The notes under the pieces were generated by a model. That model was given only the letters and a program-made list of their open reading frames with translations. It did no database searches and was not told where the DNA came from. From assembly GCA_020466095.1 (NCBI GenBank), contig CM035809.1, positions 21,093,869 through 21,157,868 of the forward strand: DNA of 64,000 bases. Direction: 5' to 3'. Every line of letters starts with the position of its first letter. Position 1 is the first letter of the stretch. The position numbers and the translations under genes were made by a program. This DNA is from Chlorops oryzae. Its lineage: Eukaryota; Arthropoda; Insecta; Diptera; Chloropidae. Positions 23,462 through 34,300 of this stretch are shown here, piece by piece.

Positions 23462-24144
23462 CAGGGTGTTCCATACTCAATGGATCAAAAAAAGGAGGTG
23501 ATAGGGGGAACCCATACAAGCAAAAAATTTTATGGAAAGGGGGTTCATCTTGCACTCGTAAGGAGCTTGAGGCGCGGAAACAATTCGACTAAATTGGTGA
23601 GCATACTTTTAGGCGGATATGTAAAACTAAAACACTATTCAGAAATTTTTAAATTTTTTAGATTTTTCTTTTTCTCATGCTGCCTAAAAGTGTGCTCAAT
23701 AAATTTGATTAAAATAACTTGTATGGGAGTCAAAAATACAAAATAAATATTTTCAAACCTTAGTTTTGCATTGATTGTGTAACTTTTTTTTAGCAACCAT
23801 GGTATCAAATTGAAGAGAAAAACTCAAAGTTTTCGAAAAGAGTAAGATCGTATTGCTTTTGAATTAAATCACTTTAAAAGCCAAAATTACACTATTTTAG
23901 GCTTAGATGGTAGTACCAGAGAAAACGGAGTTGAATTATTTAAAATCGAAGTATGCAGTGTTAACGGAAAACGGCCTGTAAGTGAGGAGCACCAGTGAAA
24001 AAAAAAAAATATTAATTTTTGCATGTAACTCCTCAGGGGTGCATTTGCGACACCCCCCCCCCCCCCCTGCCATACGATTTTTGGTCCGTCTGGACCCCTC
24101 CTATCACCTCCTTTTTTATGATCTATTGAGTATGGAACACCCTG
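23462..24144. mobile_element. Non-autonomous DNA transposon with ~47-bp terminal inverted repeats
   Basis: The left end CAGGGTGTTCCATACTCAAT, then GGATCAAAAAAAGGAGGTGA, is repeated in reverse complement at the right (TCACCTCCTTTTTTATGATC, then ATTGAGTATGGAACACCCTG). TA, within a TATA context, flanks both ends, consistent with a TA duplication. Inside are a C15 run (24053-24067) and an inverted pair GCATACTTTTAGGC (23603) and GCCTAAAAGTGTGC (about 23682), which recalls the dispersed motif found elsewhere in the window. The 88-codon frame at 23480-23746 begins inside the terminal repeat and shows no transposase motif. Tc1/mariner affinity is an inference from TA. Confidence 0.9.
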
Positions 24145-24145
24145 T

Positions 24146-27100
24146 ATATGATATATTATATCAATTCTAGATTCCCAAAAAGCGCCCTCTATCTACTCCG
24201 ACCGTTGACCAACCTAAACTTCATAGTATAGACCCTTATTTTAGTCACAACAATAAAAAAATAGTCAGTTTAAATCCCTATGCATCTCTCGCTCTCTCTC
24301 CTTCTCTCTTCCTTTGATACAAAGAGCATTACTTTATTTGTCTTCAAGTCAACATGTTCTCACAAATGTTGCTTGAAAGATTGTCCTGCCAGATGAATCC
24401 GAATCCAAATATAAATACCCATCCATGGTCCTCATTATTTTCACTAAACCAGTAATCATTTCAGAACAACAAACCAACCGGGGCTGAACAAGCTTCTGTG
24501 AATCCTTTGAAAATTTTGTAAGCGAGAATTGCGTATCAAATTCATTAGGTCATGTCCACATTCATTCAAATAGAACATTTGGCATGAATGCCATTGCTTG
24601 GGTGAAAGGTATCCTGTGCATTTGCTCGTTCGTCCTTTTGTTCGTTGACTGCATGGTGTCCAATCTTGTTGTGTTGACAACCGGACAATGAAGCACGCAG
24701 GATAAACGATATCAGACGTGCATGAGCTTTCATCTTCAACTTTTATTGTTCTCAGCAAGTGAGTTAGCCCCACGAACGATTCTATGAATAAACCAGACAC
24801 GCAGACAAGCCAACAAACTCACTTCCTTTGCATTGAAAGCGATGTTTTAATACGAAATTAGTTGAGTCGTCTATATGTTCGGAGAATGTGAGAGAAAAGA
24901 CAAGCAAGCAATTTCACGGTTTTTTATAAGTCATTTGGCTAGTAGCAAATGTAACTATTTTTCCTTTTCAGTCTTAATTTTTGTTTTTTTTTTTTTTAAT
25001 AGAAAGGATCTTCCGCAGACTTTGAAAGCGGCAATACACGAAAATAAGGTTTTCGGAAACCAAAGACAAAGCGAAAATGTTGTGATGCTACAAAGGGACT
25101 GAGAAACTTTAACGTACTTCCTCGGAACTATATAAATAAATAACGTTTAGAGCCTTAAAGCTTGTTCCAACGGATGTTACGAAACAAAATGGCGTGTTAA
25201 AGATTGTTGACTTTTGTAATAAAAAGAAATAGAATTGAAAATTGACCGAGCAAAAGAAATTGATGCGAAGGACACGAAAGGACTGCTGGCGCTTTACGGA
25301 TTGTCTTGAGCAAACGCTTCAATTAAATGTTTAACTTTGGGAAAAAAATTCTATAATTATAAAGGACAAAGAGAAAATTAATTTTCTCTTTGATGAAAGA
25401 GCACCAAAACCCTACTTTCTATGTCGCTATTTGAAACATATTTTTGTTAGGCTACGAAATCTAAAGTAATTTTTGCAATATGAACATAAACCATAATTCT
25501 ACTTAATCAATTTATCTTTTAAAACATAACATTAAATTCTAACGTCATGACCAAGACCAACTTTCTTCCATCCGGAGTCCTTTATTATCAAAAAGGAAGG
25601 ACTATTTCCACTCATTTTCAAATTTTTTATAGCAATTTTGAAACACCCTTCCATTCAGTTGACTATATTTTGAGCTACGAAGGTCGTAACATAAATTAAT
25701 TATCTGCATCATCTATGTTTATGTTGAAGTTGACGCTACACACACGTGATAATTTTTCCACACAGACGCCTAAATGGACCACCATTGTACCCGCTGATTT
25801 AATGCGTGGTCGTTTGTTTAAATCAGGATCATTGCTCCCGCGGTTCTCTACATTAGCACGCAACGTAAGCCAGCATGTAATCGTGAAAGATAGGCAAGAT
25901 GAGTTTGGAAAAGTTTTTTAAATTTTTTTCTCTCATTCAGGCACCAACACTGGCTCGTAGGGAGGATTTTACAGCACATGAGGAATTTTGTTCGAGGCAC
26001 CATTGAGTATTGTACGATCCAAGGACCGCCTTCAACAGAACTCGAAAAATATTTGAGCTTTCTTGAAGATGAAGCTTGGATCATTGGAAGAAGTTCAGAT
26101 TCCTGGAAGAACTTAGGCTTTTTTGAAAAGTGAACGGGAAGGAATGAAGAAGGCATGAAATCTTTTCGAAAAGTTCTCGCCATTTGACGAGGCTTCAGTC
26201 CCTTGAAGAAGTCCTGACTTCTTACAGATCAATGGCTTTCTAGAATAAGTGCCTGCCATTACAAGAACTTGATTCTTGAAGATTTGCCGTCTCCCCAAAA
26301 CAGTCCGACCATCTAGCAAAAGTTTCGACACCGTTAAGGTGTCATAACCCCCTTTTCATTCCCTTTTCTCTCTTCTAGTAAAGACTTGTGTCCATCTAAA
26401 GATTCAATACTCCAACAATTGTGTGACCCAAAAATGCCATAATCTTATTCAAATATCGTTCAACGTCGAAGCTCTTAATTCGCCTGATTTTCTTATAGCC
26501 TGATAAAGGTTTTCATCTTAATCGAAGCGTTCATTTTCCTTCCACAGGACCTCTCTCAATCCAGTAAATATTTACGTCTTAATAGCATATGGCATAAGGA
26601 ACCCGCCGTCTTTTTTTTACCTCCTGGGTCAGTGCTTACAGAAAGCGGAAATGACAGCGGGTTGAGCAATTCTTGGGTCGCATTTAATTCCTTTGCTCAG
26701 TGTGAATGCAAAAAAAAAAACACAAAGTCGAAACCGAAAAAGGATCAATGGAACCGGAAAAAATATTTTCGCTTTCATTTCGATTTCTTATAGAAACATT
26801 TCAATGCAGCGCTGTAAGACCGCAAAGAATTTTCATCACTGATTTTCCTGCAGTAAAATCTTCTTCACTTTTATTTCTTTGGGCCCGCCACCATCATCAT
26901 CATCATTATCCTCAGCATTTTTCGTTTGATTCAGTGCCCAAAAAAAGCTCCACGTAAAGCAGTTCTGCGGCTTCTGTTTGTTCATGTATGTCCTTTGACC
27001 GAAATCGGATTTCCGTCTCATCTTTTCCAGTTTTTCCTTTACTTTATCATATTCTGTTCTTCTTCCATATTTCTTTTTTCTTTTGCATGTTTTCTCATAA

Positions 27101-28491
27101 TTTTGTGCCGCAACTTTCCTATTCATGTTTGCTAAAGGATGAGCATCCTTTTTTCCACTTTTTTCTCCCCTCTTACTTTTGCTCCCTTCCACTCAAGCGT
27201 ATCCTTTCTCAAAAAATATCTAAGCTCATATGTTGTATGGACTTGCCGATAAAAATGTTGAGAAGGAACTTTTTGGTCCTTTTTTTTCGTATGATTATTT
27301 ATTCCAAGCACACAGTTTATGTGCCTACAACGAATGGACGAATGGTTCTCATTTTGTTGTTGTTGTTGTGTCCTTGACAAAACGAAAATTTTATTTTGTG
27401 ATTCTCTGTAAATCTTCATATTTGGATGTCAACTTTTTATGCTAATTTAAACCGGTACCGGAAATACGCGAATGAGGAGTGAGTGTGTTTCCGTCCGAGG
27501 AGAGCAGTGGACACATTTTTCAACATAATGCACGTACGTGTCCGGCCGAGCAAAATAAAAAATAAATAAAGGACGAAAAGATTTAGCCTCAAGTCACATG
27601 AATTGAGCTAAATTTTATTTCGATTTCATAAAAATTTTTTATTGAATTGAATTATTGATCTTCTTTTTTTCTTCCATTTTTCTTTTCTCTTCTGAATTTG
27701 AAACATTTCATTTTAAGGAGATCTAAATCTTTTGAGGAGACTTTTTCATAAAAGAATATATACGTACAATTAAGTAGTATGGCTGACTGCAGTCCCATAA
27801 TTTCGGCATTAAAAGGAAGGCTTACAAAAAAAACACTCGTATAAAAAGTGATAAAAATACATCCTTGCCTTGTGAAAGGGTCTTATAACCGCCTTTACTT
27901 CTTCCTGCCTTCAAATTGAAACTCTCTTAAGTTAATTTGAATTTTCTTGAAGATGTATATTCATGGTGCTTGCGTACCGAAAAATGCCTTGCAGCAATGA
28001 AAAAAATAATTTCCCCTTCTTGATTTGTGACTAATAAATCAGTTGTTTTATTGTTCCACAAAAAAACGAAGAATCCAAAAAGAACTGGGCCCCCACTTAA
28101 GTGCTTTAACCCTTAAAGTCACATTTGTGACGAATGGATTCAGTTGGATTTATGCGCAGAAGATTAATTTTAAATGTTGTTATCTTTACTGCTTTGTGAT
28201 AAATAGGAAGTCCTTTAGCCAGCGAAAAGGATTTTTAAATGATTAATGTATAAAATAAACATTGAATTAAAATTAAATCAAGGACTTGCGGTGCTCCTGA
28301 TTGTTGATTTATCATGAAATATCATGAAAAATTATTTTCATATTGAGTTATTGAAACGTTCAGCAATCAATAAAAATCGGAAAGACTTCTTAAAATGTTA
28401 GGCTTTTCTCAGAGAGCTTTCACATGCTAATAATTGGATGATTTTTTGAAAGAATTTTTCATTTTTTGTAGCGCAGGGCGGTGCTGGCTGA
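24146..28491. other. No recognisable gene
   Basis: Holds a TC-rich tract at about 24286-24313, a perfect 26-bp palindrome at 25367-25392, a CAT-repeat tract near 26890-26906 and T-rich sequence at 27040-27100. Frames of 111-129 codons (25848-26183 minus, 26836-27192 minus, 26988-27377 plus) overlap on opposite strands and match nothing I know. The stretch 26030-26300 is rich in TTGAAGAA/GGAAGAA variants. Confidence 0.55.
25367..25392. repeat. Perfect 26-bp palindrome
   Basis: CAAAGAGAAAATT followed directly by its exact reverse complement, AATTTTCTCTTTG. There is no loop, and the flanks do not extend the symmetry. Confidence 0.9.
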
Positions 28492-28499
28492 GCCACGGG

Positions 28500-29931
28500 T
28501 AGGGATTCCAAAAAATGGCCAAAATGCCAATCCCGGGATTTCGGGATTCAAAAATTTCAATCCCGGGATCCCGGGATCGGTCCCGGGATTAGGAAGAATG
28601 CTTAAAACGAATAAATTTTTAAATTTTTTTTATTTGAGCTATGTTTCACATTAACAATAATAAAAAAAAAAAAAAACTTAATAACATTCCAGTTATTTGA
28701 AGCATAACAGCTGAATCAGTGATGTTAAATTCTTTTTCTGATATTCCCTACACAGCCCCAAAAAATCACTGCTTTTTCCTGTGCTTACACAAATTTTTCC
28801 CTACAAAAATCCTTACGATTTTATTTACTTATATTTGCATTATCATAGCTGAATTACAATAGTCTGGCGACTGCGTATTTTAATGGTTTAAAACATAGAT
28901 TATTTTAAGAAAAATTAAGAGCGGACCTTTTTTAATATAGGTTTTAATGCATTTTTTTTTCATAAATTTTGTACATACTTAAACGGTATTTTATTTTAAT
29001 AAAAATAAGGAACATAAATGTGTCGTTGACTAAAAAGAAAAAGAAACATAAACAAAACATTCTGTTTTAAAAAGTGTTATTACTTAGAACTAATGTACAT
29101 CAACAGCAAATGTCTCGATCGCTAATATGTGTACATTTTGCAGTCTTTTCGTTTCATAACTTGAATCAGGGATGCAGCCAGAGAAATAATGCTCTGGTAG
29201 TTCTGATATTCGCAAGAGTGGAAGATTAATCAATTTTGAGACAGTATCCAAAAAATATTTGGGGGGGTTTTTTGAAAATTTTTCGAGTACTACAGTACTA
29301 CATACTATCGTTAACACAAGCGAAGGGATGATTAATAATCGCTGATTATAAAGTAATCGTTTGTACCACTTTTATCGCTATTGACCGCTTCACGCTGCCG
29401 TAAGAAAGAGAGAAAGAATTTTTGTCATATTTCCGACGAGTTTTCATTACGAAATTATATTTTAAGAGCGTCCAATTCTGTGATTTAGAGTGGCCAATTT
29501 TACATTAAGAGTGGCTAGAGCGGCCAGAGCGGCCGCCTTAAAATAATCCATGGTTTAAAATACAAAAATCGATTTTCTCTCACAAATCAAATTATTTTCT
29601 AATCAGTTTTTTCGTTTACCACCAAACCCAGCTGTCAAAGTCGTGAGGGAATTGTACCTACATTTAACAACACTGCAGCTACGTAAAACATGTAGTTATC
29701 GCATTTAATGTAATAAACGTACAAAAATAACCATCGTATAGATTTTTATGTCCACTAACGTATTACACCCACTTGCAACGTTATATCTTAAAGCATTTTC
29801 ATCTGATTATATTTCGATATTTCTACCTCGACAGTTAAAAATAATTGCAAAAATGCCCCGGGACTAACGAAGACTAATCCCGGGATTTTCGGGACTAGAA
29901 AACGTCCGGGATCCCGGGATTGGAATCCCTA
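28500..29931. mobile_element. Complete hAT-type element with 8-bp target duplications
   Basis: A perfect 8-bp direct repeat GCCACGGG lies immediately outside both ends (28492-28499 and 29932-29939). Terminal inverted repeats begin TAGGGATTCCAA. Subterminal regions are packed with ATCCCGGGAT-type palindromes: about four near the left end, about four near the right. Such repeats are common as transposase-binding sites in hAT elements. At 1432 bp it is too short for an intact hAT transposase, and no long frame survives. A 75-codon minus-strand frame (29090-29317) is the largest and could be a decayed piece, which I cannot confirm. The interior also has a GCGGCCAGAGCGGCCGCC-like stretch near 29515. 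Confidence 0.93.
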
Positions 29932-30283
29932 GCCACGGGGCCAGTTGGGAAATCGCAATACCACGAAGGTTGTTTTCGTCATGTGAAAATACAGGGGAAC
30001 TGATCAAGGCTTGACAAAAGGGTGACGCACAAGTCTTGACTGATGTTTTAATGTTCGGAAAGACTTAATATGGTAGGTATATCACAACTTTTTATCAATA
30101 GTTGAATATTGTCTGTTTTCAATCCAGTGTTTGTTAATCTTCCTTAAATTCTTCCTTCTATTCTTGATATGTATTACCTGAGGTTCTAGGTACCAATAGT
30201 TTTTGCCGTCTATCCATAAACCCATTTTTGTTTTAAATTCTTTTGATGAGGCTAGATGGACAGCTATAACTTTTCTTTAGCTT

Positions 30284-30743
30284 AGGTTAGGTTAGGTAAA
30301 ACTGGACGGTCACTAAGACCAGACATAGAACCAACGGTTCCGTAGCCATCCCAATGTATTTCTTAGGCCAGCCTGTCGATAAGGTTGGGTTTGAGGGCGC
30401 ATGTTTACCGGAACAAGCCTGTCCTCCTCACGAAGTTAAGCAGAGTAGACAGATCATACTCCGTCATACAGTCTGAGTCAAGGAGCCAGGGTTTTCCGGA
30501 ACAGTTGTCGTCTCGCCCTGGCAAAAACCGGGCAGTGACAGAGAATGTGTTCGACGGTTTGTCGTGCTCCATGTTCAGAGCATCTTCTGCACCCGTCGGA
30601 GTCCGCTAGATTAAGCTTAAGCACGTGGGCGTGAAGAAGACTGTGACCGGTTATAAGACCTAGAATTGATCTACAGTCTGTACGAGAAAGTGTAAGAATA
30701 AATCCAGTGTCGTTTTTGTTGAAGATGGGCCTGAGCCTTTTTC
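30284..30743 (-). mobile_element. 5'-truncated non-LTR retrotransposon, 3' end
   Basis: A perfect 12-bp direct repeat TTTCTTTAGCTT flanks the insert (30272-30283 and 30744-30755), as expected of target-primed reverse transcription. The tail, read on the minus strand, is CCTAACCTAACCT. Upstream is a coding remnant (see pseudogene 30408-30743) and about 110 bp of 3' untranslated sequence. The insert holds only the last ~0.46 kb of a multi-kilobase element. Jockey/R1-like affinity is inferred from the C-terminal zinc motif. Confidence 0.88.
30408..30743 (-). pseudogene. ORF2 C-terminus of a non-LTR retrotransposon (truncated, frameshifted)
   Basis: Minus-strand translation gives a block with LSRTDCR, then GLITGHSLLHAH, then the cysteine motif CRRC...VEHILCHCP, followed by an arginine-rich ARARRQLFRKTL. 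This is the region after the reverse transcriptase (near RNase H) and the C-terminal zinc-knuckle module of insect non-LTR retrotransposon ORF2 proteins. The frame hits TGA at 30478-30480; a +1 shift resumes with LSTLLNFVRRTG and ends at TAA (30405-30407), so one small indel has broken the gene. The N-terminal endonuclease and polymerase domains are absent because of 5' truncation. Confidence 0.85.
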
Positions 30744-30972
30744 TTTCTTTAGCTTGGTGTTTCAGTTTTTTTTATTTATAAACTTAAACGGTTTTAACTT
30801 TCCAATTCAGCCCATGAGGAATAAGTTTACAAAGGTTCTTCCTTTATCAAGAGATAAATTGGTTATATCTCATGGTGCATAATAGGCCATTGAGTCTTGA
30901 TGTTGATGAGTTCTTTCGAAAAATTTTTCAACTAGCCCCAAATAATACCATACAAGTGTAAGCTTATTTGTC

Positions 30973-31328
30973 ATCGGCTTCCGTGGCGTAGTTGGTTGCG
31001 ATCCAAACTTACGATGCGAGAGGCTCTAGGTTCAACTCCCAGTTTGGGAGTCATTTTTTCTGTTTCTGATCTTCTTTGGTTTCCAATTTTTCGTGGTACA
31101 ACCACAATGGGCCCATGTGAGGTCTAAGTCCTGTTTCATACTAGATGACAGTCACTGGAGACACGATGGCGAGCGACGGCCGGAGAAGAGAGAGAACAGA
31201 ACCCATCTCTCTTCGCCGGCCCTGTCTGTTCCCCAAAGCAAAATGTGTCTCCACCGACTGTCGCTTAGTATGGAACAGGAATAAGTGTGTCAGCCTTGGT
31301 GGCAGCCACACTAACCCACAAACCAGCC
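30973..31328 (+). mobile_element. tRNA-derived SINE with 13-bp target duplication, carrying a nested MITE
   Basis: A perfect 13-bp direct repeat AAGCTTATTTGTC lies at 30960-30972 and 31329-31341. The head has an A box (TGGCGTAGTTGG) and B box (GGTTCAACTCC) spaced as in a tRNA. The body continues with a TTCTTTGG-containing stretch, TCGTGGTACAACCACAATGG and GCCCATGTGAGGTCTAAG, then, after a 152-bp insertion, GTGTCAGCCTTGGTGGCAGC. The truncated copy at 48030-48122 reads straight across from GTCTAAG to TGTGTGACCCTTGGTGGCAG, proving that the intervening hairpin is an insert. Without it the SINE is about 200 bp. It would be transcribed by RNA polymerase III and mobilised by a LINE in trans. Confidence 0.92.
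31130..31281. mobile_element. Palindromic MITE inserted in a SINE
   Basis: About 152 bp forming one long imperfect inverted repeat: CCTGTTTCATACTAGATGAC at the left pairs with GTCGCTTAGTATGGAACAGG at the right, and the pairing continues inward through GGAGACAC / GTGTCTCC and CGGCCGGAGAAGAGAG / CTCTCTTCGCCGGCC. The host-SINE sequence TAAGT is duplicated on both sides (31125-31129 and 31282-31286). No coding capacity; overlapping frames here are shadows. Superfamily not assigned, since a 5-bp duplication could also be the remnant of a longer one. Confidence 0.85.
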
Positions 31329-31341
31329 AAGCTTATTTGTC

Positions 31342-34300
31342 TATTATCATTCGCTACTGGAGATATTTCATTTTATATCAATAATTTAGCTATCACCGAC
31401 TCGCGAGGAGCACTTGAGCATGCTGTCCAGCAATCGTCAATTCAGAATTTATAATAATCTAAAACCTAAAATGCCAATAAGAAATCAGAACTTTTCCAAT
31501 CTACTGCTCACCAATTACTTTAATGAGATGTCCATATTTTAATCACACAAATTGCTAAGGAACAAAAAAAAAAAGATTTTATTGAAGGGGAATCACAAAA
31601 CGAAATCCTAGAGCTTTTCTCTACATAAAGGAAAAGCATTAATAATTCTCTTTTTGAAAGCCGAAATCCGTTCAGAAAGCGAAAAGAGAACGAGTCTTCT
31701 TTTTATTTCTAAACGCAAGTAATTTTTGCAATTCCCCAGCTTTCTCTGGTTATTCCCCCCTTTTCGTTTTCCTATTCTATGAAATCTCTCTTATCGATTT
31801 CATGGCTATCTCATCAGCATTATTTTAAAGCGTGATTTCTTTTTTAACTTCCATTTTTCTTTCTGTTATTTTTTGAAGCAGGAGTGCTTCTACTAAGAAA
31901 TTACTTTTATCTCTGCTTGGTTAGCTTGGTTTATTTTCTTTGGTTGATTTTAACTTGCTTTCCTTGCGTTGCGCTTCGTTGAGTAGCATTTTCGAATTCT
32001 CAATATCCTCAAAGTGTGCTGTCCCGTGTCGCATCTTGTTCTGTTGCGTTCTGTTTTATTCTGTTCTATTCAGTTCTCTGTGTCGTGTCCTTCCACGGGA
32101 ATTTAGTCTTGGGCCATATTCACGCTCCCGTACACCATTGCCCTTTTTGCATACTTAAGCCTTCAGCCGCTGTCTGCACATTTCCTCGGCTTTAGTTTGA
32201 CAGTGACTGTGTGGCATTGCTTGTCTTCTTATTTCAAATTCGCTTTTATATAAAATTTATTGTAAATTTACTGTCCGAAACCCATATCCCTTCTGTTGCT
32301 TCTACTCTCTGTTCAACTTGGTAGTTGTTTTTTTTTTTTGCGCGCTCTCTTTCCTTTCCCATTCATGCTTGAAGCTTTGAGCGGCAAAATATCGCACTGA
32401 TTGCGGCTGCGATGACATTTTTTCCTGTGTTACCCGAACTCTTAACAGATTTATTTTTATTTTGATTTCTATTTTCACAGATTTTTGTTTTTTTTGTTTT
32501 TGGTTTTTCTGATTTGAGATTTTTCTGTTTTCGGTTGCTCACTGTCATCATTAGATTCTACTTTTTGCTTGCTTTTTATAGATTATTTTGTTTCCCGTTT
32601 TTAAAATTTTTTTTTTATTTTTAATTTTTATATTTTTCCATTTATTTTTTATTTTTTTTTTATAATTTTTTTTTTTTATTTTTTAGATTTTTTTTTTTTT
32701 TATTTTTTTGTTTGGACAACAGTTCTTTTGAGTAGCCAGCTGAGAGATTTATTATGCTGTGACATAAAATTGAAAAAGAGGAAAATACTGCACAACAAGA
32801 CTGAAAAAAAAAGTGTCTTAAATGGCTTGAGCACATAATTTGATTTTATGTTATCAGCCACGCTTCACTTAGGGTTGCTGTTGTCGCTGTCGCTGCTGCT
32901 GATGATATTATGAGAAAAAAAAAATTTATTCAAAGAGGACTTCCAAAAAAAGTTTAGCTGCAATTTAATTTTGTTTTTTTTTTTTATTTTCCCCGTCATT
33001 TTATAATGACTCAAAAGCATTGCTTAAGGGGGGATTTTAACTTGATTTTGATCCTTTAAAATTTACACTTCATAAAGAATACAGTGCAAAAAAGAAAAAT
33101 ATTCTTTTCGTGATGGTTTAGCTAAGCTTAAGAGAGGAGCTTTGAAGTTTAAAGTAATATTAAATGGTATTTCAATGGATTTAAATGTCGCCGGAAGCAA
33201 AAAAGAACTCGCTTATACTATGATGGTTTCACAATCAGATATCGCAAGACACATTTTTACCTCGAAACGAATAGCCTTTCAAATTTACAAAAAAGAGTAT
33301 ATTTGTAACCTTGATTTAATTTGACTCCGTGAATCGAAGGAGCAGTCCCTCCTTTCAAAGAATACTCGACGGTCTATCCCAGGGATATATTAAAACGAAT
33401 GGCTTCAGAGGATAGATGAGGATGATGATGAAGTTTTGTAGTAGGCAATAGTCGGTAGTACTTTATATAGATTTCTCGAGTAGCAGGGCTAGAAAGTTTT
33501 TAATGCCGAACAGAGAAGGAGTCCTGCTTGAGACAGGACTTCTCACCCAGATGCTGTAGGTTCTAAAGGCTTAAAAGCTGCAGACGGACTACCGATTTAG
33601 AATTCTTCTACTCCATTATGCCTTCAGACTTAAGTACATAAATGACGATTCCAGTCCAGGTGATGTTTTTGCTTTCAGTTCATTAATTACTCCTATTGTT
33701 ATCGTAACAGCTTTGATGAAATCCTTGAAGTTCAAGAAAAAAAAAACTAATTTTTATTCATATTTTTTCATCACTTTTCCAGCTCTCCACTAATGGTAAG
33801 GATCTTAGCTTATCGTGTGATTAAACCAGGAAATTGTTTCTAAGATAACAGCTCAAGGTTCTTCGGATTTCTTCGACAATGGTCCGAGGATACTTCTATC
33901 ATTAAGAATGGCATTAAAATACACACACAAAAATGCTCTTCATTTAAATTAGTGCCTTTAAATTGTGGCATCAGACATACATACTTGGAGGAAAGACAAG
34001 GTGCTCCAACTTCTTAAAGGTACAAACAATTTGAAGACAGCTTTGTCCGAAACGACTGATGAAATTTTTTTGCTTTTTTGCAGCACATTGAATAACACTT
34101 AACCCTCCCTGTGGGAGATTTCTCTTCTCAGACTTTTCCTTATGTATGTATTTTATTGGGGAGTTCCGATATTGACAGCCCATTCCTGACTGTGTTTTTC
34201 TCTTTGTTTACAGACCGTTCTTCTCAATCAATTACAGTTCCTGGATGAAGAGGCTTTCCGCCTGATTATTATTTTATGGTAATTGACTGGTTTCATATAA

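Noticed and set aside
24456..24800. 114-codon minus-strand frame
   Set aside because: No recognisable domain or repeated-family match; length is within what chance gives at several sites in this window.
26988..27377. 129-codon plus-strand frame
   Set aside because: Phe/Ser/Leu-rich product of a T/C-rich tract, overlapped by comparable frames on both strands.
30281..30296. Telomere-like TTAGG repeat (CTTAGGTTAGGTTAGG)
   Set aside because: It is the complement of the CCTAA-type tail of the non-LTR retrotransposon and is bounded by its target duplication.
30385..30609. 74-codon plus-strand frame
   Set aside because: Antisense shadow of the retrotransposon ORF2 remnant on the minus strand.
31093..31384. 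Two overlapping plus-strand frames of 63 and 79 codons
   Set aside because: They run through the SINE body and its nested palindromic MITE and have no independent support.
33142..33324. 60-codon frame with a protein-like look (starts MKFKVILNG)
   Set aside because: Too short to separate from chance; no motif, no neighbouring exon or splice context that I can support.
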